DNA of 64,000 nucleotides from Emticicia aquatica (lineage in GTDB: Bacteria; Bacteroidota; Bacteroidia; Cytophagales; Spirosomataceae), in contig NZ_CAKLPY010000001.1 of the NCBI RefSeq assembly GCF_923079645.1, forward strand, positions 1,508,001 to 1,572,000, in the 5' to 3' direction. Positions 44,786 through 54,800 of this stretch are shown piece by piece. Within the stretch, counting starts at the first letter, position 1, and each line of letters starts with the position of its first letter. A program made the translations under genes and the position numbers. The notes below the pieces were generated by a model. That model searched no databases. It saw only the letters and a program-made list of their open reading frames with translations, and was not told the origin of the DNA.

Positions 44786-46147
44786 ATGTTTATTTACCTT
44801 GATTGGTTATTTATAAAATTCAATCGTTGCCGCCAAAGTATTGGGCTTAGTTTCTTCTTTGGTGGCCTACCGATAGTTTATTTTTTTCGAGATGGATTAA
44901 AACTTGCTCAAGGAAGTTCAGCTTTTACGGCTGCAATAGCCATTTTGAGTCTTTTAATGGCTTTCCCTACAAATCCTAAAAAACTTTACCAAACCAATTT
45001 GGTTGGTTATTTAATGTGTATTTTCTATGTAACTATTGCACTAACATATTTAGCAGGATACGCTCCAAATAGAGGTTGGTTTACAAATACACCTGTCGAG
45101 GTTGCCAATCAGCTCGTTTTTGTGACAGCTATGTTTATTTTTGCTGGTATTTCTATCAACTCTTTGAAACAGCATTTCCTTTATTTTATGGTGCTTTTTT
45201 GTACATTAGGTGGACTTAGCTTGCTGTACTATATTGCACGAAATCCTGCTTATGTAATTGGAATGAGAGCCGCAATTAGTTTTGGTGATGAAGGCGGTAT
45301 GGCCTCAATGGGAAATCCGCATATTTATGCGAAAAGTGCTTATTTTGGTGTAATTTCAGGTGTAATTTTACTTAGAACTGAAAGAAGAGGATTGTGGAGA
45401 TTGGGACTAATTGGTTCAGTTTTAATTCTACTTTTGGTTGTTGCACTTTGTCAGGCCATGGCAATGGTACTAGTGACTGGTATATTTTTCTTCTTTTATT
45501 TTATTTCAAATATTAAAGCACATGTAATTTATAAAGCACTTAAATGGATATTCGGATGGCAAGGTTTGCTCCTATTTTTTTGTTTAGCGTATGTATCTTT
45601 AAGTATAATCAATAGTACAAAATTTAATGACTATTTTATTCATACTTTCGATTTAATAACAGACAGACTAGGTAAAATTATTACTAGCTTTTTTAGTGGT
45701 GCAGAAAATCCGAAAGTCAAAGCATTAATCGAAGATTCTTCAGCTTCAACACGAGTTACTAATATTACTAATGTTTTTAATGCATTTGAAAAAAATGTTG
45801 AAAATGGAAATTGGTTACAAATATTTTTTGGACATGGATATCAAGATTATTACGTGGATTCTCCATTTATAGAAACATTTCATGATTTAGGTATAATGGG
45901 TTTTAGTATTTTTGCAGTTTTACACATTGTAATTATGCGTTGGGTAGTAAAAGAAGTCTTTAATCCAACTTGTAATTTTACTTTAATGCTTGCCTATTTC
46001 TTTCTAGCAACATTCATCCAAAATTTCACCTTTGGAATGCCCTACGATTATGGACGTTGGTGTGCAATGGCATTTGTAGCAAGATTTGCTTTAAATTATA
46101 AAAAAACACCTATTACTCAAACACAAATCAACCCGATTCAAAATTAA
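44786..46147 (+). CDS. O-antigen ligase/polymerase-like membrane protein (Wzy/WaaL type)
   Basis: 453 residues with about eleven hydrophobic segments (e.g. LVFVTAMFIFAGISI, LGLIGSVLILLLVVALCQAM, GLLLFFCLAYVSLSIIN). The large loop before the last segments has SSASTRVTNITNVFNAFEKN and ending FFGHGYQDYYVDSPFIETFHDLGIMG, the kind of loop with Arg and HD/H residues seen in O-antigen ligases and polymerases. Whether it polymerises or ligates is not decidable. It has its own promoter-like element and is followed by another large membrane protein. Confidence 0.65.
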   Translation: MFIYLDWLFIKFNRCRQSIGLSFFFGGLPIVYFFRDGLKLAQGSSAFTAAIAILSLLMAFPTNPKKLYQTNLVGYLMCIFYVTIALTYLAGYAPNRGWFTNTPVEVANQLVFVTAMFIFAGISINSLKQHFLYFMVLFCTLGGLSLLYYIARNPAYVIGMRAAISFGDEGGMASMGNPHIYAKSAYFGVISGVILLRTERRGLWRLGLIGSVLILLLVVALCQAMAMVLVTGIFFFFYFISNIKAHVIYKALKWIFGWQGLLLFFCLAYVSLSIINSTKFNDYFIHTFDLITDRLGKIITSFFSGAENPKVKALIEDSSASTRVTNITNVFNAFEKNVENGNWLQIFFGHGYQDYYVDSPFIETFHDLGIMGFSIFAVLHIVIMRWVVKEVFNPTCNFTLMLAYFFLATFIQNFTFGMPYDYGRWCAMAFVARFALNYKKTPITQTQINPIQN

Positions 46148-46239
46148 ATTAATCATTCGTTATTTATTAATTGAATCACCCATTAAGTACATTTTTTTGT
46201 ATTTAATGAATTTTTCCACTAACTTTAAAAATAGCAAAA

Positions 46240-48153
46240 ATGGATTTTAATAATCTTGGTTCAAGAGTGTATAACTTATCCAATAAATCTTATAAATATC
46301 TAGGAATATTTATAATTGTTACATTTCAAGTACTTTTTTGCAGCATTGACATAAAAAACTTCAAAGACCCACTCTCTGAAGACTCGGGTACAGATGTTGA
46401 GCAATGGGAAAATATGAGCTATTATGTAGCCAAACATGTCCATTTCCTTCCTTATCCCCAAATAGAACTTACCAATAACGATTATTTTTATCCATACGGA
46501 AATACTCACGCCTTTCAAGGGTGGTTTCTTGAAGGAAACTTTTTCTACGCATTCCTTTATAATAACTTGGGTTATGGCCCATGGCTAAATTATTATTATG
46601 CATTTAGTGTCTTTTTCACAGCTCTTAGTATCTTTTTTTTAGTTGGTTATTTTTGGAATTATCAACGTGCATTGATCGTTGCACTTTTAGTTTCATTTCT
46701 AAATTTCCATGCAATTGATCGATACCCACATCATTTTGCATATGCTATTCATCATTGGACTACAATTAGTATCTTTTTAGATTTTATTATCCTAAAAAAA
46801 ATATCTTACAAAGAAATTATTAGTCTCAGACTTATACTTTTCAAAGTAACAATTATGGCATTGGCCTTAGGTTTAGACTTATCGTATATCCTCGGTTTTG
46901 CTCTCAGCTCCTTTTTCTTTTGTGCAGTTTATTTTTTATTCCTTTCTTTTAAGACTGAAAATCAACGCTATTTTAAAGAACTAGTTGTAGGTTGGAAAAA
47001 TCAAATCAAACAAAAAAACTGGTTGAATTATTTCTTGATTGGTACTTCCCTATTGGCAATTTGGCTTTATGTACCAATTATTCTAGGTATTTTTAAAACA
47101 ATCAGGGCTTTTCATTTTGATAATCCATTTGCTGGCGGACACGCTTGGAGTATGCCAATAAGATTACTTTTTCCTTATTTCCCATTTTTAAATGCTACTT
47201 TCAATCCTCTTCAAGATTTTTTTCATGATATGCCTGAAGGACTAGGTGCTATGAGTCCGGGTTTATTATGTCTCTCAATTGGCTTAGTTGGTTTATGTTA
47301 CTCAAACATTAAGGACAAAAAAATAATGATTCCATTCGGAATATTCTTTGTTCTTTCAGTACTCAATCATCCAATTCTGATGCCTACTTTGCAATGGCTC
47401 CCATGGTGTATGCTTTACAGGATTCCATCTAGGTTTACTATGATAATTCCTCTTTTTTGTAGTTTCATGTTCTTATTAGGCAACTATAAAGAAATAAAGT
47501 TTCAAAAATTACTAACAATTTTTTTAGTAATTTTTGCAATCGGTACACTTGAGATTTTTACTGTATTTAAAGTTAGGTTTAATCGCCCTGCATATTACTA
47601 TGCTGCCTCATTTCGTCCATATATGGATTACGTTAAAAATCAACCCGGCGAAGCGGTTTTAGATTGGCCATTTTGTGTGATTGGTGGCAATGGTGTTGGA
47701 AATACAGAAGGTTTATGCCCAATTTACAACAAAAGTAGCGGCGTACATTCGTTAAAAAGATTCCATCAAAAAAAAGTTGTTGGACATTATTACGGTCGAT
47801 TACATCCTTCACAAATTAAAAGTTTTGTTGATGCAGGTTGGGGAAAAATGTCAGAACCAGATAGTCATATTTGGAATGAATCTACTCAATTAATAAAAAA
47901 CTTAACACCTGAACAATGGGAGTTTTTTACAGATTTTTTTAAATTTAATGACTTTGCAGGAATAAATTTATATATTGATTTAATCCCCAAAACCGAACAG
48001 CAAGAATTTTTTAGAAGATTCGGAAATCCTACTAAAAGTACCGTCGTACCAATTGCAGGAAATGTTGTTTTTATACCAAAACCTAAAAGTTGGTTTGCTT
48101 TGGTGAATTTGCAAAAAGGGAAAAAAATCAAATTTCCTTGTGGTTGTAAATAA
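46240..48153 (+). CDS. Large polytopic membrane protein, GT-C-like
   Basis: 637 residues with an N-terminal TM (YLGIFIIVTFQVLFCSI), a soluble loop with acidic and aromatic residues (LSEDSGTDVEQWENMSYYVA), about eleven further hydrophobic segments up to residue 440, and a C-terminal soluble part of about 190 residues (PGEAVLDWPFCVIGGNGVGN). This layout is that of GT-C enzymes with a periplasmic C-domain; I do not recognise the exact family. It ends with an unusual FPCGCK. Same strand as the ligase-like gene, 92 bp apart. Confidence 0.6.
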   Translation: MDFNNLGSRVYNLSNKSYKYLGIFIIVTFQVLFCSIDIKNFKDPLSEDSGTDVEQWENMSYYVAKHVHFLPYPQIELTNNDYFYPYGNTHAFQGWFLEGNFFYAFLYNNLGYGPWLNYYYAFSVFFTALSIFFLVGYFWNYQRALIVALLVSFLNFHAIDRYPHHFAYAIHHWTTISIFLDFIILKKISYKEIISLRLILFKVTIMALALGLDLSYILGFALSSFFFCAVYFLFLSFKTENQRYFKELVVGWKNQIKQKNWLNYFLIGTSLLAIWLYVPIILGIFKTIRAFHFDNPFAGGHAWSMPIRLLFPYFPFLNATFNPLQDFFHDMPEGLGAMSPGLLCLSIGLVGLCYSNIKDKKIMIPFGIFFVLSVLNHPILMPTLQWLPWCMLYRIPSRFTMIIPLFCSFMFLLGNYKEIKFQKLLTIFLVIFAIGTLEIFTVFKVRFNRPAYYYAASFRPYMDYVKNQPGEAVLDWPFCVIGGNGVGNTEGLCPIYNKSSGVHSLKRFHQKKVVGHYYGRLHPSQIKSFVDAGWGKMSEPDSHIWNESTQLIKNLTPEQWEFFTDFFKFNDFAGINLYIDLIPKTEQQEFFRRFGNPTKSTVVPIAGNVVFIPKPKSWFALVNLQKGKKIKFPCGCK

Positions 48154-48187
48154 AAAAAATTAGCTCCCGCCAAAGGCAGAAGCTAAT
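48152..48187 (-). terminator. Intrinsic terminator after the LysM gene
   Basis: ATTAGCT (48159-48165) pairs with AGCTAAT (48181-48187), with an inner GCC-AAA-GGC stem. Read on the minus strand it is followed by a run of eight Ts (48159-48152). It lies 31 bp past the LysM stop codon. Confidence 0.75.
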
Positions 48188-48217
48188 CTGAGCTATTGAG
48201 TGAATCTATACTATTTA

Positions 48218-50068
48218 CTATCTTTTAATTTTCAGAACAGTACCAACTTTAACAATTGTACTTGATAAATCATTTAAACTCCATAAATCATCAATTGATA
48301 CGTTGTAATTTACTGAAATTCTGAAAAGTGTTTCTCCTTTTTTTACTGTGTGACTTACAAAAACTTCATTTTGATTACTTTTTTCAACAGTAATGCTTTG
48401 TTGTCTTTTCTGATATTCTGCTAACTCATCTTCTGGTTTTAGAGATGAATTCTCTGTTTTATCTTCTAATTTTTTTGGCAAATTTATACTTTTAGATTGC
48501 TCTTTCCTAATTTCTTTAACTAAAGGTGGAGAATTGTTTTCTATTTCTTTTGACAAATCTTTATTTATCAGTAGATCATCATTTTTAACAGACTTTTTTT
48601 GTTGTATTTTTGAATCTTCAATATTTAATTTCGATTCTGACAAAACTTGAGAAGAATCAACAAATACTTTCGTCGGTAAATTTGCCTGTTCAGTTTGCAT
48701 GAAATCCTCAATTTCAGTCAATTCATCAGGCATTTCTATGTACTCTATTGGCTTATTTTTTGGTCTAGTAGTTTGTAACCAAATTATACGACCACGTTGT
48801 AATCTTTGTACAGTTTCAAATCTATTGAATTCAAGTAAATTATCAAGTCTTACTCCATATGTTTGAGAAATATCCCAAAGAGTTTCGCCTTCTCTAACAA
48901 CATGAAATGGAACACTAGCCTTTGAAGCTTTCTTTTGAATATAATAAACTTGACCAACTCTTAGCAGGTCATTTTCTTTCATATCATTATATTCCACAAA
49001 TTTTTCAATAGAAATTCCAGCTTTATATGCCATTGTAACTACAATATCGCACATTTCGGCCTGAATGCCTTCAATATCATTAATCAAATAAAAAACGCCA
49101 CCTTTTACTTTTGTTTTATTAATTTTTTCATCTCGTTTTAAAACTGGAAAACCTAAATCTTTTGTTGGCAAGCCTGTTTTTCTCGATAATTCTGCAAATG
49201 TCCTCACTTCATTGTACCTATTAGTCGGCACAACTACTAAAACATGACATTCGGTGTCTGGCACTTTTTGAACTATTAACCACTGATTGTATTCTTGCAA
49301 TACTTCTGGCTCAACTTTTAAATCTACGGCAATCCGATTGAGAGTTTTTCCAACACTGTATGGATATTCATAGAGGATTTTTGGTTGTGATGGTTTATAT
49401 GCAGGAAATTCTTTTTCAATAGCTATTTTATAAGCTAGAAATTGCAAAATAGCCGTGTAAGCAGGACTATCCAATAAAACAAACGCATTTTCAGCCCATT
49501 TTTTATTGATTTCTAACAAACTAAGAATTTTCTTATCTGAAATATGCGAAAACAAAGTAGAACCCCAGTTTCTATACAAAACTTGGTTCCTTTTCAAACA
49601 CATAGCAGCTCCTTTGGTTGATGCAATTAGATGCTTTCGCTCATCTAATTGTACATTCATCAACAAATCTACATCTTCAGCCTTTTGTTTATCTAGACAC
49701 CAAAAAACACCATTCTCTAAATTGATTGATTTTTCAATTGAAGATTGGTATTTATTATACACAACCAAAAACTTAAAATCGTCAGGAACTCCCTGTTGTT
49801 TTAATATTGGTTCAACAATTGGTAAAAACAATGAAAATTGGTCAAGCTGGTTTTGTATTTGTTGCTTATTTGCTTGAATTGATTTCAATTCAGTTTGAAT
49901 TAGATAACGAGTAACATCATTCAACTGAAAAGTAACATCAGCAAATTTAATTTCATAGGGTATGAGTGGAATGTTTTTTTTTGATGTATGAGCGTAGCTG
50001 TTTTTTACTCCCCAACAAAAAAAAAGGAATACGGAAAGTACAGTATTTAATAAAGCACGTAAGTCCAT
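48218..50068 (-). CDS. LysM protein with degenerate lytic-transglycosylase domain
   Basis: 616 residues from ATG 50068, which opens a signal peptide (MDLRALLNTVLSVFLFFCWG, then NSYAH); ATG starts at 50110 and 50089 are in frame. Residues about 65-210 follow an MltD-like layout: LFLPIVEPILKQQGVPDDFK, then QLDERKHLIASTKGAAMCL and YRNWGSTLFSH. The catalytic Glu expected in a (L-I-E-S)-like motif is absent; the site reads LVVYNKYQSS, so the domain is probably inactive and glycan-binding. LysM-like repeats lie at about 233-280, 388-432 (VREGETLWDISQTYGV) and 570-616 (VKKGETLFRISVNYNV), separated by a long Lys/Glu/Ser-rich linker. A peptidoglycan-binding envelope scaffold is likely. Confidence 0.8.
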   Translation of the reverse strand: MDLRALLNTVLSVFLFFCWGVKNSYAHTSKKNIPLIPYEIKFADVTFQLNDVTRYLIQTELKSIQANKQQIQNQLDQFSLFLPIVEPILKQQGVPDDFKFLVVYNKYQSSIEKSINLENGVFWCLDKQKAEDVDLLMNVQLDERKHLIASTKGAAMCLKRNQVLYRNWGSTLFSHISDKKILSLLEINKKWAENAFVLLDSPAYTAILQFLAYKIAIEKEFPAYKPSQPKILYEYPYSVGKTLNRIAVDLKVEPEVLQEYNQWLIVQKVPDTECHVLVVVPTNRYNEVRTFAELSRKTGLPTKDLGFPVLKRDEKINKTKVKGGVFYLINDIEGIQAEMCDIVVTMAYKAGISIEKFVEYNDMKENDLLRVGQVYYIQKKASKASVPFHVVREGETLWDISQTYGVRLDNLLEFNRFETVQRLQRGRIIWLQTTRPKNKPIEYIEMPDELTEIEDFMQTEQANLPTKVFVDSSQVLSESKLNIEDSKIQQKKSVKNDDLLINKDLSKEIENNSPPLVKEIRKEQSKSINLPKKLEDKTENSSLKPEDELAEYQKRQQSITVEKSNQNEVFVSHTVKKGETLFRISVNYNVSIDDLWSLNDLSSTIVKVGTVLKIKR

Positions 50069-50110
50069 TTTAAGATTCACTAGAACCATTGAGAGGGAGA
50101 TATTTATCAT

Positions 50111-50552
50111 TTATGACAAACATCTCTCTCAATAGTAGATTACCTTTACTTTTTTTTGGGTTTGAGCTTGAACTTTCGTTCGGTACTTGTTATAGAATTA
50201 GGAAAGCTTGTTAACTTTATGTCAAAGATATAATGTGTATTTGTAATTTCCAAATGTAAACTAAATTTTATTTTCATATTTTTCATATTTTTTGTTTTTT
50301 CAAAAATAAATGAAAAATAAACACCTGTAACTTATTGATTATCAGTTATTTAAAATATTTTAATAAATTTTTTATTAAAATAAACAAAGATTTCGAACAA
50401 AAAGCAATATTTTCCCAAAATGATACCTTTTAATAATTTGTACATTTGTAATCCGAAATGAAATTTTATTGAAAGGATACAACAAATAAAATATAAGTAA
50501 AAACACCAATATTTAAGTTCTTTAAATAGCTTCACTATAAATCACAATAAAC
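50111..50552. other. Intergenic region upstream of the LysM gene
   Basis: Very AT-rich gap between two minus-strand genes whose coding ends meet here. It holds a promoter for the LysM gene (50223-50254) and a perfect all-A/T hairpin, TATTTTAATAAA (50356-50367) with TTTATTAAAATA (50371-50382), loop TTT. No open reading frame with credible content and no recognised RNA gene. Confidence 0.5.
50223..50254 (-). promoter_or_regulatory. Promoter of the LysM gene (TTTG / TATCTTTG)
   Basis: On the minus strand TTTG (50254-50251) and TATCTTTG (50230-50223) are separated by 20 nt, matching the Bacteroidota -33/-7 pattern. Transcription would begin near 50217, giving a leader of about 150 nt before ATG 50068, or shorter for the upstream starts. 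Confidence 0.7.
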
Positions 50553-50586
50553 AAAAAAAGCTACCCTTCAAGGTAGCTTTTTTTGT
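50551..50586. terminator. Bidirectional-looking terminator after pgi
   Basis: ACAAAAAAAGCTACC (50551-50565) pairs with GGTAGCTTTTTTTGT (50572-50586), loop CTTCAA. It lies 19 bp past the pgi stop. A T-run follows in the minus direction, the one that pgi needs. Confidence 0.85.
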
Positions 50587-50604
50587 TTATTGCATAATGA
50601 AAGT

Positions 50605-52251
50605 TTATTTCCTCCATTTTTTATATTGATTTATCAAAGCATTTGTTGAACAATCGTGGCTCTCAATAGCTTGACTATCTGTCAATTCAGGATAAATTCT
50701 ATTTGCTAATTGCTTACCTAATTCAACGCCCCATTGGTCAAAACTAAATACATTCCAAATAATTCCTTGTACAAAAATCTTATGTTCATACATAGCAATT
50801 AAACTTCCTAAACTTTTCGGTGTAATTTTTTTCACCAATATAGAGTTGGTAGGTCGATTTCCTTGAAAAACCTTAAAAGGAGCTATTTTCGCCATTTCTT
50901 CTTTAGATTTACCTGTCAATTCCGCTTCAACTTCTTCACGAGTTTTTCCATTCATCAATGCTTCAGTCTGAGCAAAAAAGTTTGAAAGAAGCATTTTATG
51001 GTGTTCGCCAAGAGGATTATGAGAAATTGCTGGAGCAATAAAATCGGCAGGAATTAGTTTTGTACCCTGGTGAATTAATTGGTAAAATGCGTGTTGACCA
51101 TTTGTACCTGGTTCCCCCCAAATAATTGGTCCAGTTTGATAATCAACTTTATTACCATTTCTATCAATATATTTTCCATTTGATTCCATATCTCCCTGCT
51201 GGAAATAGGCCGCAAAACGGTGTAAATATTGGTCATAAGGTAAAATTGCTTGTGATTCCGCACCGTAAAAATTATTATACCAAATTCCTAAAAGTGCTAA
51301 AACAACAGGGATATTTTTTTCAAAAGGCGTAGTTCTGAAATGGTTATCCATTTCGTGAGCTCCAAGTAGCAATTGTTCAAAATTATCAAAGCCAATAGTA
51401 CAAGCAATGGAAAGGCCGATAGCTGACCAAAGGGAATACCTGCCTCCTACCCAATCCCAAAAACCAAACATATTAGCTGGGTCAATACCAAATTTTTCTA
51501 CTAAGTTTTGACTTGTTGAAATGGCCACAAAATGTTTTTTTACAAACTCTTCATTTACAGCACTTTGCAAAAACCAATCACGAGCAGAAAGAGCATTTGT
51601 CATTGTTTCTTGTGTTGTAAATGTTTTTGAAGCGATCATAAACAACGTTGTTTCAGGATTAACTTTTTTCAAAGTCTCTGCAATGTGTGTTCCATCAACA
51701 TTCGATACAAAATGAATATTAATATTCTTCTTTTTGTATGGTTTCAAAGCTTCAGTAACCATTACTGGACCCAAATCAGAGCCACCAATTCCGATATTTA
51801 CAATGTCTGTAATTGATTTATTGGTATACCCTTTCCAAGCTCCCGAAATAACCTTTTCAGAAAACCCTTTCATTTTATTCAATACTTCATTGACATCTGG
51901 CATAACATCTTTGCCGTCAACAATTATTGGTGTATTTGAACGATTTCTTAAAGCCACATGAAGCACGGAACGATTTTCTGTTTGATTAATTTTTTCACCA
52001 ACAAACATTTGTTCAATCGCTCCCGATAAATCACATTCTGCTGCCAATTCAGTTAAGTAACCAATTGTTCGACGGTTGATATTATTTTTAGAATAATCTA
52101 GCAAAATATCATTGAATTTAATCGAAAACTTTTTGAAGCGATTTTTATCTTCAGCAAACAATTCTTTCAAATGTTTTTTGCTGATAGTACGATGATGTGC
52201 TTTTAGCTTTTTGAAAGCGGGTGTTTGGGTAAAATTTGTAGAATTAAGCAT
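50605..52251 (-). CDS. pgi: Glucose-6-phosphate isomerase
   Basis: Interconverts glucose 6-phosphate and fructose 6-phosphate. 548 residues, the usual length of the large form. Family signatures: [56 protein letters not shown], and the active-site block [20 protein letters not shown]. The C-terminal [20 protein letters not shown] block is complete. It lies 61 bp downstream of the GH25 gene on the same strand, with two small palindromes between. Confidence 0.97.
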   Translation of the reverse strand: MLNSTNFTQTPAFKKLKAHHRTISKKHLKELFAEDKNRFKKFSIKFNDILLDYSKNNINRRTIGYLTELAAECDLSGAIEQMFVGEKINQTENRSVLHVALRNRSNTPIIVDGKDVMPDVNEVLNKMKGFSEKVISGAWKGYTNKSITDIVNIGIGGSDLGPVMVTEALKPYKKKNINIHFVSNVDGTHIAETLKKVNPETTLFMIASKTFTTQETMTNALSARDWFLQSAVNEEFVKKHFVAISTSQNLVEKFGIDPANMFGFWDWVGGRYSLWSAIGLSIACTIGFDNFEQLLLGAHEMDNHFRTTPFEKNIPVVLALLGIWYNNFYGAESQAILPYDQYLHRFAAYFQQGDMESNGKYIDRNGNKVDYQTGPIIWGEPGTNGQHAFYQLIHQGTKLIPADFIAPAISHNPLGEHHKMLLSNFFAQTEALMNGKTREEVEAELTGKSKEEMAKIAPFKVFQGNRPTNSILVKKITPKSLGSLIAMYEHKIFVQGIIWNVFSFDQWGVELGKQLANRIYPELTDSQAIESHDCSTNALINQYKKWRK

Positions 52252-52259
52252 ATTTTCAC

Positions 52260-52320
52260 ACCTTCTTCCCCTAAAGAAGGTTTTTCTTTGGTAAATATTC
52301 TCCCTTTAGGGATTAGGGAG
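52260..52320. repeat. Short palindromic elements between the GH25 and pgi genes
   Basis: ACCTTCTT (52260-52267) and AAGAAGGT (52274-52281) form one hairpin. CTCCCTTTAGGG at 52300-52311 with TTAGGGAG at 52313-52320 forms another CCCTAAA/TTTAGGG palindrome that overlaps the end of the GH25 coding region. They lack good minus-strand T-runs. They may be dispersed palindromic repeats or weak terminators. Confidence 0.35.
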
Positions 52321-53113
52321 TTTTTATACAAATATCATCTAAATGACTTTTTGAAGCAACAAAAACATTGAAATCGACATCTCCATTGATTCCATCGATT
52401 TTGCCATTGGCACTGTGTTGCCAAATCATTAAACGGGCATCATTATACCCTTCTAGCTTTTGGCTATCATAATTTGAAATCCATAATGGATATTCATCTA
52501 AATTACCTTTTATATATTGTTTGTAGATGTGTCCATTGGTATAAATAATTGGTTTTACACCATAATGGTTTTCAATAATATTAATGAAGGTTTTAACATT
52601 ATCAAGGAGATTTGCTCTTACAATTCGGCCTTTTCCTTGAATTTCAAAATCAAGAACTGGAACAAAATCACCATCTCTTAATACAACTGATTCGATAAAG
52701 TTTTGTGCTTGTTCACGAGGATTTCCCCAAGGAACATAAAAATGATACGCTCCACGAATAAGCCCTGCTTTTTTTGATTCAACCCAATTACTTGCAAAAT
52801 CTTCGTCTTTCAAATCTTCACCTTCTGTAGCTTTTATGAAGCAAAAGCTTATTTCAACTTTATCGTCGTCGCTGTGTTTTACCTTTTGCCAATCAATTTC
52901 TTCATTATGATGCGAAACATCAATTCCGTGAATATTATATCTTAAAGGCAATTTGATGCCAAAATTCTCAATATAAGTCCATCTTTGCCCATCGCTCACG
53001 TAAACAGGGTACAAAGTTATCAAGGAAATCACAATCAGAATATATAGTCCACGTAGAGAAAATACTTGATTTGAAATCCTTTTAAAAAGACTTAATTTCT
53101 TTTTCTTTTTCAT
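52313..53113 (-). CDS. GH25 lysozyme, membrane-anchored
   Basis: Glycoside hydrolase family 25 muramidase that cuts peptidoglycan between MurNAc and GlcNAc. 266 residues. A Lys-rich start is followed by a TM anchor (LRGLYILIVISLITLYPVYV), so the enzyme is probably held on the periplasmic side. Catalytic-domain motifs: GIDVSHHNEEIDWQKV with D65, FIKATEGEDLKDEDF, GAYHFYVPWGN, and VLDFEIQG with the D155-x-E157 pair expected for catalysis. The C-terminal IWQHSANGKIDGINGDVDFN is complete. Housekeeping cell-wall remodelling is the simplest role. Confidence 0.92.
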   Translation of the reverse strand: MKKKKKLSLFKRISNQVFSLRGLYILIVISLITLYPVYVSDGQRWTYIENFGIKLPLRYNIHGIDVSHHNEEIDWQKVKHSDDDKVEISFCFIKATEGEDLKDEDFASNWVESKKAGLIRGAYHFYVPWGNPREQAQNFIESVVLRDGDFVPVLDFEIQGKGRIVRANLLDNVKTFINIIENHYGVKPIIYTNGHIYKQYIKGNLDEYPLWISNYDSQKLEGYNDARLMIWQHSANGKIDGINGDVDFNVFVASKSHLDDICIKTP

Positions 53114-53258
53114 TTACTCAGATGCAATAATATATCTAAACAATATAGATTGGATTGCAAATATTGTGCAAAAGTATATAAAAGCCGACAGGATTAAAAT
53201 GATTTATATGATTACTAAATATTTTTAATCATTTATGATCAAAAATAGCGTACAAAGT

Positions 53259-53297
53259 AAAAATCCGTGACACATAAAATACTTATCACGGATTTTT
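53259..53297 (-). terminator. Intrinsic terminator after the peroxiredoxin gene
   Basis: AAAAATCCGTGA (53259-53270) pairs with TCACGGATTTTT (53286-53297), 15-nt loop, ending in a T-run in the minus direction. It starts 27 bp past the stop codon. Confidence 0.8.
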
Positions 53298-53323
53298 CTT
53301 GTACACAAAAACCTCAAGGCAAA

Positions 53324-53959
53324 TTATTTATTTGGTTGAGGAGTATAACGTAAATAGGGTTTTACAATTCTTACACCTTTAGGGAATTTTGCAATGGCAT
53401 CTTCTGTCGAAACTGCTGGTACAACGATTGTATCTTCACCATCTTTCCAATCGGCTGGTGTTGCAACTTGGTAGTTTGAAGTAAGTTGTAATGAATCAAT
53501 TACTCTCAATAATTCGGTAAAATTACGACCAGTTGAGGCTGGATAAGTGAGTGTTAACTTTATTTTTTTATCTGGTCCAATGATAAAAACCGAACGAACC
53601 GTTGCTTTTTCAGAAGCATTTGGATGAATCATATCATACAATGTAGCCACATTTCTATCGCTATCAGCAATGATTGGGAAATTTACAACTACGCCATTTA
53701 CTTCTTCGATATCAGGAACCCATTTGCCATGTGATGCCAAATCATCAACAGAAACTGCAATTACCTTTACACCTCTTTTGGCGAAATCATCTTTTAAAAG
53801 AGCCGTTTTTCCTAATTCTGTTGTACAAACTGGTGTAAAATCGGCTGGATGAGAAAACAACATTCCCCATGAATTTCCTAGCCATTCGTGAAAATTGATT
53901 GTTCCCTGCGTAGTTTCAGCAGTAAAATCAGGTGCGATATCTCCTAATCTGAGTGACAT
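53324..53959 (-). CDS. Peroxiredoxin, 1-Cys (Prx6-type)
   Basis: Reduces hydrogen peroxide and organic peroxides in the cytoplasm. 211 residues, the length of the Prx6 group. The peroxidatic C45 sits in FSHPADFTPVCTTELG; no other Cys occurs in the protein, so it is a 1-Cys enzyme and needs an external reductant. Further blocks: VSVDDLASHGKWVPDIEE, FPIIADSDRNVATLYDMI, VRSVFIIGPDKKIKLTL and NFTELLRVIDSLQLT. A -7-like TACTTTG occurs upstream on the minus strand. Confidence 0.95.
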   Translation of the reverse strand: MSLRLGDIAPDFTAETTQGTINFHEWLGNSWGMLFSHPADFTPVCTTELGKTALLKDDFAKRGVKVIAVSVDDLASHGKWVPDIEEVNGVVVNFPIIADSDRNVATLYDMIHPNASEKATVRSVFIIGPDKKIKLTLTYPASTGRNFTELLRVIDSLQLTSNYQVATPADWKDGEDTIVVPAVSTEDAIAKFPKGVRIVKPYLRYTPQPNK

Positions 53960-54123
53960 ATATTTGTTGAATTATAAGTTTTTAATAAATTAATCTACTA
54001 ACTTTATAGAGAATTGTTTTTTTATAAAAATAGTTCACAAAGTAGCTAAAAAATATTGAATAGATTCATGCGAAAAATCATAAAATCTCTAAAAATAAAT
54101 TTTGATTAAGTCTTCAGATTCTT

Positions 54124-54156
54124 TGTACCAAATCGTTGTAATGTGCTATCTTTGAA
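54124..54156 (+). promoter_or_regulatory. Promoter of the ABC transporter operon (TTTG / TATCTTTG)
   Basis: TTTG at 54124-54127 and TATCTTTG at 54149-54156 are spaced by 21 nt, a full match to the Bacteroidota -33/-7 pattern. Transcription would begin about 10 nt before the ATG at 54172. Confidence 0.7.
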
Positions 54157-54171
54157 ACAAAAACGAATAAA

Positions 54172-54798
54172 ATGCTTGCTTGTTCAGAACTAAGTTTCTC
54201 CTACAATTCACAAAAAACGTTTAATTTCCCTTCATTTAGTTGCGAAAAAGGGCAGACATTGCTCATTTTAGGTAATTCTGGAACAGGAAAAACAACACTT
54301 TTACATTTGTTGGCTTTACTTCTTCAGCCTAAAAGTGGTTCAATACAAATAAAAGAACACGAACTGGCACATTTATCGGCTAAAGAAGCCGCCCAAATGA
54401 GAGCCAATCATTTGGGTATAGTTTACCAAAAATCACATTTTGTCAGTTCGTTAAGTGTTTTAGATAATTTGCTTTTAGCGAATTATCTAGCTGACCAAAA
54501 TCAATCAAAAGAACAAGCATTAAAATTAGCTCAAAATCTTGGATTTGCTGATTTATTAGACAAAAAAACAACCCTTTTAAGTGGTGGGGAACAACAACGT
54601 GTTAGTATTGCACGAGCTTTAATGAATAATCCTGATGTAATTTTGGCTGATGAACCAACATCAAATTTGGATGATGAAAACTGTGAGAAGGTCGTCCAAT
54701 TGCTTGAAAATCAATCAAAAAACATCGGTGCTGCGTTGGTAATCGTTACGCACGACCATAGATTAAAAAATATTAACAAGAACATTATTACGCTGTAA
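54172..54798 (+). CDS. ABC transporter ATPase (LolD/MacB-type)
   Basis: 208-residue cytoplasmic ATPase. Walker A GNSGTGKTT (residues 34-42), Q-loop region LGIVYQKSHF, signature LLSGGEQQRVSIARAL, Walker B VILADEPTSNLD and the switch His in VIVTHDHRL. It starts the operon with the FtsX-type permease 2 bp downstream. Group members extract lipoproteins or drive mechanotransmission rather than classic import; the substrate is unknown here. Confidence 0.9.
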   Translation: MLACSELSFSYNSQKTFNFPSFSCEKGQTLLILGNSGTGKTTLLHLLALLLQPKSGSIQIKEHELAHLSAKEAAQMRANHLGIVYQKSHFVSSLSVLDNLLLANYLADQNQSKEQALKLAQNLGFADLLDKKTTLLSGGEQQRVSIARALMNNPDVILADEPTSNLDDENCEKVVQLLENQSKNIGAALVIVTHDHRLKNINKNIITL

Positions 54799-54800
54799 AA

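Noticed and set aside
49506-49877. 123-codon reading frame antisense to the LysM gene
   Set aside because: Lies wholly within a well-supported gene on the other strand, with low-complexity Cys/Ser-rich translation and no recognisable domain.
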